A DNA stretch of 35,032 bases, from NCBI GenBank assembly GCA_902793005.1, contig CADBBQ010000010.1:1-35032 (forward strand). Direction: 5' to 3'. The notes beneath the pieces are model-generated. The model had not been told where the DNA came from, searched no databases, and saw nothing but the letters and a program-made list of their open reading frames with translations. Both the position numbers and the translations under genes were made by a program. This stretch comes from an uncultured Pseudomonadota bacterium (GTDB lineage Bacteria > Pseudomonadota > Alphaproteobacteria > Rs-D84). The stretch's first letter is position 1, and each line of letters starts with the position of its first letter. This document shows, one piece after another, positions 1 through 7,774 of this stretch.

Positions 1-165
1 CATTGTTCTTTCCATCTCTTTCTTTTTTATTTTATAGTCTTTTTCGCTCTTAGCGAACAGCTTTTCAAATTTTGCTTCGTCAAGCTCAGGGCTTAGATCC
101 GTGATAACACCCATTGTCTCATCGTCCGTATTTTCAAGTATATCAAATATGTTTTTCTTTTTCAT
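1..165 (-). CDS. Start of an unknown gene following the sigma-like gene (partial)
   Basis: The first 55 codons are present and the frame runs off the window edge. It begins MKKKNIFDILENTDDETMGV and is rich in Lys, Glu and Asp, with no membrane segment in the visible part. A very strong ribosome binding site (AAAGGAGGGTG) sits just upstream, only 13 nt after the stop of the sigma-like gene, so the two form one operon. In Firmicutes, short ECF sigma genes are often followed by a regulator or anti-sigma-like gene with this kind of acidic/basic N-terminus. That role is inference from context; the visible part shows no diagnostic domain. Confidence 0.6.
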   Translation of the reverse strand, partial: MKKKNIFDILENTDDETMGVITDLSPELDEAKFEKLFAKSEKDYKIKKKEMERTM

Positions 166-178
166 GATTCACCCTCCT

Positions 179-436
179 TTAACCTGTTATACCTGCTTCG
201 ATAAGCTTTTTGCGGAGCTTATCCATTGCCCGCGTACATCTTGAACGTACCGATGATGCAGTCATGGACACTGTCTTCGCTATCTCCGACGACTTACGGT
301 TATAATAGAATTTCTGTATAATTATGGTGGAATCAGGCTCGCCAAGCTCTTTTATCTTCTGAATGAGTATCCTGCGGAGTTCAGAACTTTCAATGTGATC
401 GTCCACACTGTTATGAACATATTGTTTTCCAGCCAT
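179..436 (-). CDS. Sigma-70 region 4 (ECF-like) protein, N-terminally short
   Basis: The 85-residue product is essentially one helix-turn-helix of sigma-70 region 4. A helix ending in KELGEPDSTIIIQKFYY is followed by KSSEIAKTVSMTASSVRSRC and a basic tail (RAMDKLRKKLIEAG). Region 4 binds the -35 promoter element; region 2, needed to bind -10 DNA and core polymerase, is absent. The chosen start (MAGKQ) has AAGGA a few bases upstream. The frame stays open to 526, but the extra residues look non-coding and enter the gpmI promoter. The sequence style (GEPD, YYxxxxSxEIA) is that of Firmicutes ECF sigma factors, unlike the rest of the window. It may be the 3' part of a gene cut at an assembly join, a decayed transfer, or a genuine region-4-only regulator. 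Confidence 0.6.
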   Translation of the reverse strand: MAGKQYVHNSVDDHIESSELRRILIQKIKELGEPDSTIIIQKFYYNRKSSEIAKTVSMTASSVRSRCTRAMDKLRKKLIEAGITG

Positions 437-494
437 AGTTTCCTTCTTTGCTATGTTTGTTATATTGTCATAGTTTAACATAATATTTTTTTGT

Positions 495-522
495 TTGTTT
501 TGCAATAAAAAATACTTATAAT
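495..522 (+). promoter_or_regulatory. Predicted sigma-70 promoter of gpmI
   Basis: TTGTTT and TATAAT are separated by 16 bp, about 25 bp before the gpmI start, and AGGAGAT lies at 538-544. The promoter is complete, so any join with the foreign-looking left end must lie upstream of about 490. Confidence 0.55.
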
Positions 523-548
523 GCAATCTGGAAATTTAGGAGATACAT

Positions 549-2024
549 ATGAAAAAACCGCTTGTTTTGTGCATTATGGATGGTGTGGGAATAAACGCCA
601 ATCGCGAACACAATGCCGTGGCACAGGCAAATACCCCGTTTTTGGATTCTTTGTTGGAAAAATACCCTCATTCGCAATTATGCGCCAGTGGCGAGGCCGT
701 TGGATTACCGGCGGGTTTGATGGGCAATTCCGAGGTTGGACACATCACAATCGGTTCGGGACGCGTGGTGCGCCAATATTTATTGCGGTTCCAACAAGAA
801 AATTGGGACACCAATACAAAATTACAAGATTTTATTGCGTCTGTGCGTGGTAAACACGGTATTGTGCACTTTGCAGGCCTGATGTCGTCGGGATGTGTAC
901 ATTCGAATATTGATGACGAAATAACCATTATGAAATATATTTTGGACCGTGGTTTGCGTGTGTGTATTCACTTTGTTGCCGATGGACGTGATGTACCGCC
1001 ACAGTCTGCGATGGATTTTATTGATTTGATTGAAAAAAAATTGGCCCCTTATTTCGCAGATAACCGGGCGTTTTGGGGAACTTTGTCGGGACGGTATTAT
1101 ACAATGGACCGCAATCACAATATGGACCGAACCGAGGCGGCGTTTAACGCAATTGCGCACGGGCGCGCAGAATTTTCGGCGTCTGATATTCGTGCGGCGT
1201 TGCGTGATGCGTATGCGCGTGGTGAAACAGACGAATTTATTAAACCTATTGTGATATGCGCAACACCAATCACGGCAAATGATGGTTTTGTGTGGGGAAA
1301 TTATCGTTCGGACCGGTCACGACAAATCGTTCGTGCGATGGCACAATCAAATATCGGTATGAAAATTTTATGCTTTTCCCAATATGGCGAAGGGTTAAAC
1401 GAGGTGTGCCCCGCATTGATTAATGATGAAACGCACACTAATTCTTTGGGCGCGGTGTTGGCGGCCGCCGGCAAAACCCAGTTACGCATTGCCGAAACCG
1501 AAAAATACAATCACGTCACATATTTCTTTGATATGGAATCAAATGATGAATTGGTGGGCTGCAAAAAAATTTTAATTCCGTCACCTGATGTCGCAACTTT
1601 TGATTTGAAACCAGAAATGTCGGCGGGTGAAGTGACCGATACTTTAATCCAAGAATTACCAAATTTTGATGTGGTGATTTTGAATTGGGCAAATGGCGAT
1701 ATGGTTGGGCATACCGGGGTTGAGACTGCGACAATACGTGCCGTGGAATTCTTGGATTCTCAATTGGCGCGCCTGGTGCCACGGGTTTTGGAATTGGGGG
1801 GCGCGGTGTTAATTACCGCCGATCACGGCAATGCCGAGGAAATGTGGGATTATAAAAATAATGTGCCCTGCACTTCGCATACGACAAATCCGGTGAATTT
1901 TATTGTTGTGGGCCTGGGCAATATCGCGGTTGCGGACGGTGGTTTGCGTGATATTGCACCGACAATGCTGAAAATTTTGGATATAGCAAAACCCGCCGAG
2001 ATGACTGGGCACAGTTTGATATAA
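549..2024 (+). CDS. gpmI: 2,3-bisphosphoglycerate-independent phosphoglycerate mutase
   Basis: This cytoplasmic two-Mn enzyme interconverts 3- and 2-phosphoglycerate in lower glycolysis. The 491-residue protein is slightly shorter than the usual ~510. Family motifs are in order: an N-terminal metal-binding CIMDGVG; GNSEVGHITIGSGR with the phosphoserine nucleophile; ADGRDVPPQSA; SGRYYTMDR; a RIAETEKYNHVTYFF segment; ANGDMVGHTG; and the second metal motif ADHGNAEEM. The start has AGGAGAT 4-5 bases upstream. Together with pfkA in this window it implies a working Embden-Meyerhof pathway. No unusual catalytic substitutions are visible. Confidence 0.96.
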   Translation: MKKPLVLCIMDGVGINANREHNAVAQANTPFLDSLLEKYPHSQLCASGEAVGLPAGLMGNSEVGHITIGSGRVVRQYLLRFQQENWDTNTKLQDFIASVRGKHGIVHFAGLMSSGCVHSNIDDEITIMKYILDRGLRVCIHFVADGRDVPPQSAMDFIDLIEKKLAPYFADNRAFWGTLSGRYYTMDRNHNMDRTEAAFNAIAHGRAEFSASDIRAALRDAYARGETDEFIKPIVICATPITANDGFVWGNYRSDRSRQIVRAMAQSNIGMKILCFSQYGEGLNEVCPALINDETHTNSLGAVLAAAGKTQLRIAETEKYNHVTYFFDMESNDELVGCKKILIPSPDVATFDLKPEMSAGEVTDTLIQELPNFDVVILNWANGDMVGHTGVETATIRAVEFLDSQLARLVPRVLELGGAVLITADHGNAEEMWDYKNNVPCTSHTTNPVNFIVVGLGNIAVADGGLRDIAPTMLKILDIAKPAEMTGHSLI

Positions 2025-2029
2025 AAACG

Positions 2030-2092
2030 CCGCCCGATAATACCCACAAAATTTTACAATTTTGTGGGGCCTGATTTTGGGCGGATTTTTTT
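2030..2092. terminator. Bidirectional hairpin terminator between convergent genes
   Basis: CCGCCC pairs with GGGCGG and encloses a second stem of CCCACAAAATT with AATTTTGTGGG. A run of Ts follows on the plus strand and As precede it, so it can serve both gpmI and the convergent small gene. Confidence 0.75.
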
Positions 2093-2336
2093 ACCGTTGT
2101 TTTGTGCCGAATAATTGCTGGGCGATGCTGTCAATTTGAAATGCCCCCTGTTCCACGTGTTGTGCATCCTTTGTTTGCGCAGCCTGTGGCTTGTTTGGTT
2201 GCACCGAATTATCAGAATTTGGCGATGTCCCAACAATGGCCGCAATTATTATGGCCACAACAATGATGGCAATGCCATCGCCAGTGCTGTTTTTTTGCGT
2301 GTTGGGTTTTGATACCTTGAAATTATCTTCACTCAT
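2091..2336 (-). CDS. Small single-pass membrane protein, unknown function
   Basis: The 81-residue product has a hydrophilic N-terminus of about 20 residues, one strong membrane helix (GIAIIVVAIIIAAIVG), and then a Gln/Asn-rich tail ending in IAQQLFGTKQR. Its ATG overlaps the tadA stop as ATGA, so it is translationally coupled to tadA. I do not recognise a family. The coupling and the terminator just after it support a real gene. A link to tRNA editing cannot be inferred from its composition. Confidence 0.65.
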   Translation of the reverse strand: MSEDNFKVSKPNTQKNSTGDGIAIIVVAIIIAAIVGTSPNSDNSVQPNKPQAAQTKDAQHVEQGAFQIDSIAQQLFGTKQR

Positions 2337-2794
2337 TTGTTACCTTCCTTTATCTTGCGTCGGATTTTAAAAAAATCCCGTAATAATTCAGCCGATATGT
2401 CTGCATATTCGGGCATTTGTACTATGTTTGGCCGCCACAGATGTTTATCCGTATCAAATATGCGCGCGTTTGCGGTTATGCCGCCACCTTTGGGGTCGGG
2501 GGCCGCGAAATAGATGTTTTTTATGCGCGCAAATGATATTGCGGTCGCACACATCGCACAAGGTTCCAGCGATACATAAATATCGCAATCGTCCAAAAAT
2601 TTTGTTTCCACTTTACGGCAGGCGTTATTTATCGCGACAATTTCGGCGTGTAATGTTGGATTCTGATTTTTTTGCACACGATTTTCGCCACGTGCAATAA
2701 TGCGTCCATCACGCACAATTACCGCGCCGATTGGAACATCGTCGTGGGCAAATGCGCGGCGCGCAGAAATGATTGCTTGATTCATAAAATCCAT
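2333..2794 (-). CDS. tadA: tRNA-specific adenosine deaminase
   Basis: TadA converts A34 to inosine in tRNA-Arg(ACG) and is normally essential. The zinc/catalytic motif HAEI (proton-shuttling Glu) and the PCAMC zinc cysteines are both present, with the family context NPTLHAEIVAI and VSLEPCAMCATAI. The start MDFMNQA gives 153 residues, close to the family norm. An upstream extension to 2821 would overlap rsmD and adds nothing conserved. MNQA (start 2785) is an alternative. No Shine-Dalgarno sequence is visible and TATACA lies just upstream, so the mRNA may be nearly leaderless. The gene is divergent from rsmD, with start codons about 17 bp apart. Confidence 0.93.
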   Translation of the reverse strand: MDFMNQAIISARRAFAHDDVPIGAVIVRDGRIIARGENRVQKNQNPTLHAEIVAINNACRKVETKFLDDCDIYVSLEPCAMCATAISFARIKNIYFAAPDPKGGGITANARIFDTDKHLWRPNIVQMPEYADISAELLRDFFKIRRKIKEGNK

Positions 2795-2804
2795 ATTGTA
2801 TAGT
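2777..2804 (+). promoter_or_regulatory. Predicted promoter of rsmD (leaderless)
   Basis: TTGATT and TATAGT are separated by 16 bp, with the -10 ending 7 bp before the rsmD ATG. Transcription would therefore start at or next to the start codon. The promoter overlaps the 5' end of tadA. Confidence 0.5.
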
Positions 2805-2811
2805 GTAATGT

Positions 2812-3366
2812 ATGAATTCAAATTTACAAGTTATTTCTGGGGAATTCCGTGGGCGCAAGTTAAAATTGCCCGATGGCGCGCGTCCAACACAAAATTTAAC
2901 GCGTGGTGCGATTTTTAATTCTTTGACAGGTATTTTGGCGGAATCACTTTCCGAAATCCACGCGTGGGATGCGTTTGCCGGGTCCGGCGCATTAGGGTTA
3001 GAGGTTTTGTCCCGATATCACAATTCAACCGTTATTTTTACCGATGTGGCGGATGCGTCCCATCGGGCAATCACGGAAAATGTTCGTGATATAGATTTGG
3101 CGCGATATAAAATTGATAAATCAGACGCGGCAACACGCGTATGTAAATATGCTGCCCAAGTGAATTTGGTTTTCGTTGATCCACCCTATGCCACCCCGGA
3201 ATTAGGAATAGGTTTTGTTGACGCGTTGGCGGATTCTGGGTTTCGCGGCATCGTCGTGCAAGAGATTGAATCCAATGTTGATTACACGCCGAGTACCACA
3301 AAATGGACGGTTTTGCGTGATAAAAAATATGGCCGCGCCAGAATTTTGATTTTGCGCAAGATTTAA
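2812..3366 (+). CDS. rsmD: 16S rRNA (guanine966-N2)-methyltransferase
   Basis: This SAM-dependent enzyme methylates G966 of 16S rRNA during small-subunit assembly. The 184-residue protein shows the RsmD N-terminus (VISGEFRGRKLKLP), the RPTQNLTRGAIFNSL segment, the SAM-binding motif DAFAGSGALGLEVLSR, and the N2-methyltransferase catalytic motif DPPY in VFVDPPYATPE. Length and motif spacing are normal. No ribosome binding site is visible, and the predicted promoter places the transcript start at the ATG. An ATG 4 nt upstream (2808) is in another frame. Confidence 0.93.
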   Translation: MNSNLQVISGEFRGRKLKLPDGARPTQNLTRGAIFNSLTGILAESLSEIHAWDAFAGSGALGLEVLSRYHNSTVIFTDVADASHRAITENVRDIDLARYKIDKSDAATRVCKYAAQVNLVFVDPPYATPELGIGFVDALADSGFRGIVVQEIESNVDYTPSTTKWTVLRDKKYGRARILILRKI

Positions 3367-3367
3367 C

Positions 3368-3425
3368 TTGATTTTTCAATGTTTTTAATACATAATACGC
3401 CCTGCACGACACCCTTGGAGGTTGT
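3368..3425 (+). promoter_or_regulatory. Promoter and 5' leader hairpin of rplY
   Basis: TTGATT (3368-3373) and CATAAT (3391-3396) are 17 bp apart. The transcript would begin just before a hairpin in which GCACGAC pairs with GTTGTGC around a 10-nt loop. The leader is about 60 nt, ending in AAGGAA before the ATG. A hairpin at the very 5' end of a ribosomal-protein mRNA could be autoregulatory or stabilising; this is inference. Confidence 0.45.
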
Positions 3426-3461
3426 GCGATAACAAAAAACACAAAATTTAAGGAAATAAAA

Positions 3462-4073
3462 ATGGCTATTGAATTAAATGCAGAATTTCGTAATGTTGCT
3501 GGCAAGGGGGCCGCACGTGCAATTCGTAAAAACCAAAATATCCCCGCTGTAATCTATGGTGAAAAAAAGGAACCAACCGCAATCGTGTTGAATATGCGCG
3601 ATTTTGAAATGTTGTTGAAACAACCTTCTTTGCGGACAAAATTGTTCCAAATCAAAACACCAAAGGGAACAGAAGATGCTATGTTGATGGATATTCAATA
3701 TCATCCGGTGTCCGACCGTGTTATCCACGTTGATTTCAAACGCATCGATGTTAAATCGCCGGTCGCGGTCAGTGTGCCGTTGGAATTGGCAAATGTGGAA
3801 ACATCTCGCGGTTTGAAAATGGGTGGTGTGTTGAACTTTGCTGTGCGTAAGGTTGCATTGCGTGGTTTGGTTCACGATATGCCGGAAAAAGTCGTTATCG
3901 ATTTGGCAGATTTGAATATCGGTGATGTGGTTCACGGAACTGATTTGGTTTTGCCAAAAGGTATTGAACTGGGCCTGCACCAGGCAGAATTGGCGTTCGT
4001 CACAATCGGTGGTAAAATGCCAGACGAATCCGATAATAAACCTGCGGCAGCGGCAGCACCGGCAAAAAAATAA
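3462..4073 (+). CDS. rplY: 50S ribosomal protein bL25 (CTC form)
   Basis: bL25 binds 5S rRNA in the central protuberance of the large subunit. The 203-residue product is the long CTC form. An N-terminal 5S-binding domain of about 95 residues (KGAARAIRKNQNIPAVIYGE; LMDIQYHPVSDRVIHVDFKRI) is followed by a C-terminal TL5-like beta domain (VPLELANVETSRGLKMGGVL to LPKGIELGLHQAELAFVTI). The tail is Ala/Lys-rich. AAGGAA precedes the ATG at good spacing, and the gene is followed by its own terminator. Confidence 0.95.
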   Translation: MAIELNAEFRNVAGKGAARAIRKNQNIPAVIYGEKKEPTAIVLNMRDFEMLLKQPSLRTKLFQIKTPKGTEDAMLMDIQYHPVSDRVIHVDFKRIDVKSPVAVSVPLELANVETSRGLKMGGVLNFAVRKVALRGLVHDMPEKVVIDLADLNIGDVVHGTDLVLPKGIELGLHQAELAFVTIGGKMPDESDNKPAAAAAPAKK

Positions 4074-4098
4074 GTTTTTTCAACAAAAAACTTCGTTT

Positions 4099-4122
4099 AA
4101 ACCGTCCAAGTGGACGGTTTTT
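4099..4122 (+). terminator. Rho-independent terminator after rplY
   Basis: AACCGTCC and GGACGGTT form a perfect stem with an AAGT loop, followed by TTTAT. Confidence 0.9.
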
Positions 4123-4182
4123 ATTTGCTTTCGTTATGCGTATGTGTTATATGTTTTGTATAGGAATCAAAGGATATATATT

Positions 4183-5079
4183 ATGAAAGGTTTACGCAGA
4201 TTTTTTGCACACCTGGTCGCAACTTTTATCACAGACAAGCGCGTGTCGCGTCGGGTCAAATCGGTGGTTGAATATGGCATTATACGCAAATTACGTGAAA
4301 ATCGTGCGTTCAGACAATCTGTGCGGACGCCGGCAAAATTCAAATATAATCTGGCTATTGTTGCAATTATGAAAAACGAGGGGCCGTATTTGGCCGAATG
4401 GATTGAATTTCATAAATTGTTAGGGGTCGAAAAGTTTTACCTGTATGATAATGACAGCACTGATAAAACCCAAGAAATATTAAAACCATATATTAAATCC
4501 GGGTTGGTGGATTATACTTTTTTCCCCGGCGAAAAAATGCAATTGCCGGCGTATAACGATTGTATCGAAAAACACAAAAAGGACACCAGATGGCTGGCTG
4601 TGATTGATTTAGATGAATTTTTGGTGCCGGTGAAATATGATAATATGACCGATTTTTTGGCAACAATTCCGGAAAATGTCGCACAAATCATTATTCCGTG
4701 GGTGATTTTTGGTTCGAACGGACACAAAAACAAACCCCGGGGCCTGGTTACCGCAAATTATACTATGCGTGCAAAAAGAAATTGGTTATATAAATCGATT
4801 ATCAAACCACAGTTCGTTATGCATATGGGGTGCCACGAACACGATGTGGCCGGTGCAACAAAAAGTGTGCGGATGTCGGTATGCCGCGTGCATCATTATC
4901 ATTGTAAATCTTGGGGAGAATATAAATTAAAGGCGATGCGTGGTGATGCGTGGGATGGCGCAGATGCCGGGGTTAAAAAATATCAAATGGATTGCTTTAA
5001 AAAGCACGATTTGAACGATATTTATGATGATAGTGCCTTGCGTTTTGCAAATAAAATTGATGGGATTTTAAACAAATAA
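4183..5079 (+). CDS. Glycosyltransferase, family 92 / DUF23-like
   Basis: The 298-residue protein has a GT-A style core. AIVAIMKNEGPYLAEWIEFH (about residues 58-77) is the N-terminal signature of this family. It is followed by GVEKFYLYDNDSTDKTQEIL and the metal/nucleotide-sugar DxD motif in VIDLDEFLVP (about residues 140-150). Later come a His/Cys-rich segment (VCRVHHYHCKSWGEY) and an acidic region. The basic N-terminal ~50 residues have no clear membrane segment. Donor and acceptor cannot be told; cell-surface glycan synthesis is the likely role. The start has AAGGAT upstream; a longer in-frame reading from 3922 would run through rplY and its terminator and is not credible. No other glycan genes are adjacent. 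Confidence 0.85.
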   Translation: MKGLRRFFAHLVATFITDKRVSRRVKSVVEYGIIRKLRENRAFRQSVRTPAKFKYNLAIVAIMKNEGPYLAEWIEFHKLLGVEKFYLYDNDSTDKTQEILKPYIKSGLVDYTFFPGEKMQLPAYNDCIEKHKKDTRWLAVIDLDEFLVPVKYDNMTDFLATIPENVAQIIIPWVIFGSNGHKNKPRGLVTANYTMRAKRNWLYKSIIKPQFVMHMGCHEHDVAGATKSVRMSVCRVHHYHCKSWGEYKLKAMRGDAWDGADAGVKKYQMDCFKKHDLNDIYDDSALRFANKIDGILNK

Positions 5080-5096
5080 TTTTTTGTATTTTGCCA

Positions 5097-5127
5097 CTTG
5101 AAATCGGTTATGAAATACCTATATCTG
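5097..5127 (+). promoter_or_regulatory. RpoH (heat-shock) promoter of dnaK
   Basis: CTTG is followed after exactly 17 bp by CCTATATCTG, matching the alphaproteobacterial RpoH consensus (CTTG, 17-18 bp, CYTATNTNNG) at every defined position. It lies about 35 bp before dnaK. It also supports the alphaproteobacterial assignment. Confidence 0.8.
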
Positions 5128-5160
5128 GGTTAGCAAATATTTTTCAAGGAGGCATAAAAT

Positions 5161-7056
5161 ATGGCAAAAGTATTAGGTATCGATTTAGGAACAACAAATT
5201 CCGCAATGGCCTTTATGGATGGGTCAGATCCAAAAATTATCGAAAATTCCGAAGGTCAACGCACAACCCCGTCGGTTGTCGCATTGACGGCGGGTGGCGA
5301 ACAACTGGTTGGAATTACTGCAAAAAACCAGGCGGTAACAAATCCAGAAAATACTATTTATGAAATTAAACGTTTGATGGGATTGCGTTATGACAGTCCG
5401 GCCGTTCGCGAAATCGCGGCACGTGTTCCATATAAAATTGTTGCCGGTGATAATGGCGACGCATGGGTTGAAATGGACGGCAAAAAATATGCCCCGTCCC
5501 AGATTTCGGCTATGATTTTGGCAAAATTAAAGAAAGATGCCGAAAATTATTTGGGTGAAACTGTGACGGATGCGGTTATTACCGTGCCGGCGTATTTTAA
5601 TGATTCTCAACGTCAGGCAACCAAGGATGCTGGTCGTATCGCGGGATTAAATGTGTTGCGTATTGTTAACGAACCAACCGCGGCGGCATTGGCCTATGGT
5701 TTGGACAAAGATAAAAACGGCACAATCGCGGTTTACGATTTGGGTGGTGGAACATTCGATGTGTCCATTTTGGAAATCGTTGATGGCGTGTTCGAGGTTA
5801 AATCAACAAACGGTGATACCGCATTGGGTGGGTCTGATTTCGATGCACGTATTTTGAAATATTTAATTGAAGAATTCAAAGGTCAAACCGGAATTGATTT
5901 GTCTAATGATAAATTGGCGTTGCAAAGATTAAAAGAAGCCGCAGAAAAGGCAAAAATCGAATTGTCGTCAAAAACATCTGCGGATATCAATTTGCCGTTC
6001 TTGACGGCGGACGCGACGGGTCCAAAACATTTCAACACAACGCTGTCACGTGCAAAATTGGAATCTTTGGTCGATGATTTAATCCGCAAAACAATTGAAC
6101 CGTGCGAAAAAGCGTTGAAAGACGCCGGATTATCCAAGAGTGATATCAATGAAGTGATTTTGGTTGGTGGTCAAACACGTATGCCAAAAGTGGTCGAAAC
6201 GGTCAAAGAATTCTTTGGTCGCGAACCACACAAGGGCGTTAATCCTGATGAAGTGGTCGCTATGGGTGCCGCGATTCAGGGTGGCGTTTTAAAAGGCGAT
6301 GTAAAAGATGTTTTGCTGTTGGATGTGACACCTTTGTCATTGGGTATCGAAACATTGGGTGGTGTGTTCACGCGTTTAATTGACCGCAACACAACAATTC
6401 CAACCAAAAAATCCCAGGTGTTTTCAACCGCCGAAGATAATCAATCGGCCGTGACAATTCGCGTATTCCAAGGCGAACGCGATATGGCCGCCGATAACAA
6501 ATTGTTGGGTCAATTTAACCTGGAAGGTATCGCACCGGCGCCACGCGGGATGCCGCAAATCGAGGTTTCTTTTGATATTGACGCAAACGGTATCGTGCAC
6601 GTATCTGCCAAGGATAAAGGCACCGGCAAAGAACAGGCGATTTCGATTAAATCCGATGGGGGCCTGTCCGAAGACGAAATTAAACGTATGGTTGACGAAG
6701 CCGCAGCCAACGCCGACGCGGACAAGAAAAAACGCGAATTGGTCGAGGCGAAAAACCAAGGCGAAACCGCAGTATTTTCGATTGAAAAATCTTTGAAAGA
6801 ACACGGCGACAAGATTTCGGCCGAAGAAAAGAAAGCAATCGAAGATGCCAAGGATGCGTTGGCCGCAGAATTAAAGAAAGACGATGCGACGGTTGAATCA
6901 ATCAAAGAAAAAACTGATGCATTGACTGAAAAAGCTATGAAGTTAGGCGAAGCGGTTTATAAAGCCGCGCAAGCCGAACAACAGGCAAATGCAGGAAATT
7001 CTGAATCAGGTAATGACAACAACACAACCGATGCAGATTTTTCTGAAAAGAAATAA
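5161..7056 (+). CDS. dnaK: Chaperone protein DnaK (Hsp70)
   Basis: This ATP-dependent chaperone binds exposed hydrophobic segments with DnaJ and GrpE. The 631-residue protein has all Hsp70 signatures: [16 protein letters not shown] at the N-terminus; [33 protein letters not shown]; the phosphate-binding [28 protein letters not shown]; the linker [19 protein letters not shown]; and the substrate-binding beta domain. A charged, helical lid and tail end in DADFSEKK. A strong AAGGAGG ribosome binding site lies at the correct spacing. dnaJ does not follow, unlike the usual dnaK-dnaJ pair; a terminator comes next. Confidence 0.98.
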   Translation: MAKVLGIDLGTTNSAMAFMDGSDPKIIENSEGQRTTPSVVALTAGGEQLVGITAKNQAVTNPENTIYEIKRLMGLRYDSPAVREIAARVPYKIVAGDNGDAWVEMDGKKYAPSQISAMILAKLKKDAENYLGETVTDAVITVPAYFNDSQRQATKDAGRIAGLNVLRIVNEPTAAALAYGLDKDKNGTIAVYDLGGGTFDVSILEIVDGVFEVKSTNGDTALGGSDFDARILKYLIEEFKGQTGIDLSNDKLALQRLKEAAEKAKIELSSKTSADINLPFLTADATGPKHFNTTLSRAKLESLVDDLIRKTIEPCEKALKDAGLSKSDINEVILVGGQTRMPKVVETVKEFFGREPHKGVNPDEVVAMGAAIQGGVLKGDVKDVLLLDVTPLSLGIETLGGVFTRLIDRNTTIPTKKSQVFSTAEDNQSAVTIRVFQGERDMAADNKLLGQFNLEGIAPAPRGMPQIEVSFDIDANGIVHVSAKDKGTGKEQAISIKSDGGLSEDEIKRMVDEAAANADADKKKRELVEAKNQGETAVFSIEKSLKEHGDKISAEEKKAIEDAKDALAAELKKDDATVESIKEKTDALTEKAMKLGEAVYKAAQAEQQANAGNSESGNDNNTTDADFSEKK

Positions 7057-7074
7057 CATATATCAACCTATGAC

Positions 7075-7099
7075 AAAACGCCCTTTTGGGCGTTTTTTT
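7075..7099 (+). terminator. Rho-independent terminator after dnaK
   Basis: AAACGCCC and GGGCGTTT form a stem with a TTTT loop, followed by a T run. Confidence 0.9.
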
Positions 7100-7157
7100 G
7101 TTGCATTTGGTGTATTTTATAGTATTCTGGACGCCGTATAAATAAAAAGGATTTATT

Positions 7158-7745
7158 ATGGCAAATTATGAAGACGAAAATCACCAGTTTAGCACAATTC
7201 TCAGCATTGATGATAGTGGCGTATGGTTAGAAAACGGTTTGTGGGGGAGATTTTTCACAAAACGGTTTGATGGTTCAATCGATTGGGATGGGGCTTGGCG
7301 TAAAAGTTTGAAACCAGGCGATATGATTCCTGTATTACGTCAAAAACGTGGGAATACTTATGCATATATGACAGGGTTTAATTTGTGTAAAGCGGAACAA
7401 AAATTACTGGATTTTATAAATCAAAAAGAACAAGATGCAGTTGTGACATCTGTTATACATATACAAGCCAGTGAATATACAAAAATACAAGCATACAGCC
7501 CAGTATGGAAAAATATTTATTATGAATCACGCAACGGTATGATTGGTGTTCAACGTGGCGATATCGTGACATTTTCACGCACAAAAGATGAACAAGACCA
7601 TTATATATATCACCTGATAGAAAGTAAAACAGTCGAAGAAATTAAAAAAGCTGGCAGTGCCCAGATATTAAAAGATTTTTACGAAGCTGAACGCAGCAGA
7701 ATATTATTACTGAGCGATAGAATTAGATTGGGATTGGACAAATAA
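7158..7745 (+). CDS. Unknown cytoplasmic protein, beta-rich
   Basis: The 195-residue protein has no signal peptide or membrane segment. Two similar beta-rich stretches are visible. One near residues 10-75 has a GVWLENGLWGRFFTKR core and then LKPGDMIPVLRQKRGNTYAYM. The second, near 100-160, has NIYYESRNGMIGVQRGDIVTFSR and then DEQDHYIYHLIES. This hints at a duplicated small-barrel (OB- or SH3-like) fold. A helical tail follows. That fold is inference from pattern only. AAGGAT precedes the ATG, and the gene is isolated between two terminators, so it is transcribed alone. Confidence 0.75.
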   Translation: MANYEDENHQFSTILSIDDSGVWLENGLWGRFFTKRFDGSIDWDGAWRKSLKPGDMIPVLRQKRGNTYAYMTGFNLCKAEQKLLDFINQKEQDAVVTSVIHIQASEYTKIQAYSPVWKNIYYESRNGMIGVQRGDIVTFSRTKDEQDHYIYHLIESKTVEEIKKAGSAQILKDFYEAERSRILLLSDRIRLGLDK

Positions 7746-7774
7746 AAATCGGGCGACCTGCCCGATTTTTTATT
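7746..7774. terminator. Bidirectional terminator between convergent genes
   Basis: ATCGGGC pairs with GCCCGAT around GACCT, with As on the left and Ts on the right. It serves the unknown gene on the plus strand and pfkA on the minus strand. Confidence 0.88.

Noticed and set aside
3922-4182. N-terminal extension of the glycosyltransferase
   Set aside because: The extension runs through the end of rplY and its terminator; the ATG at 4183 has a ribosome binding site.
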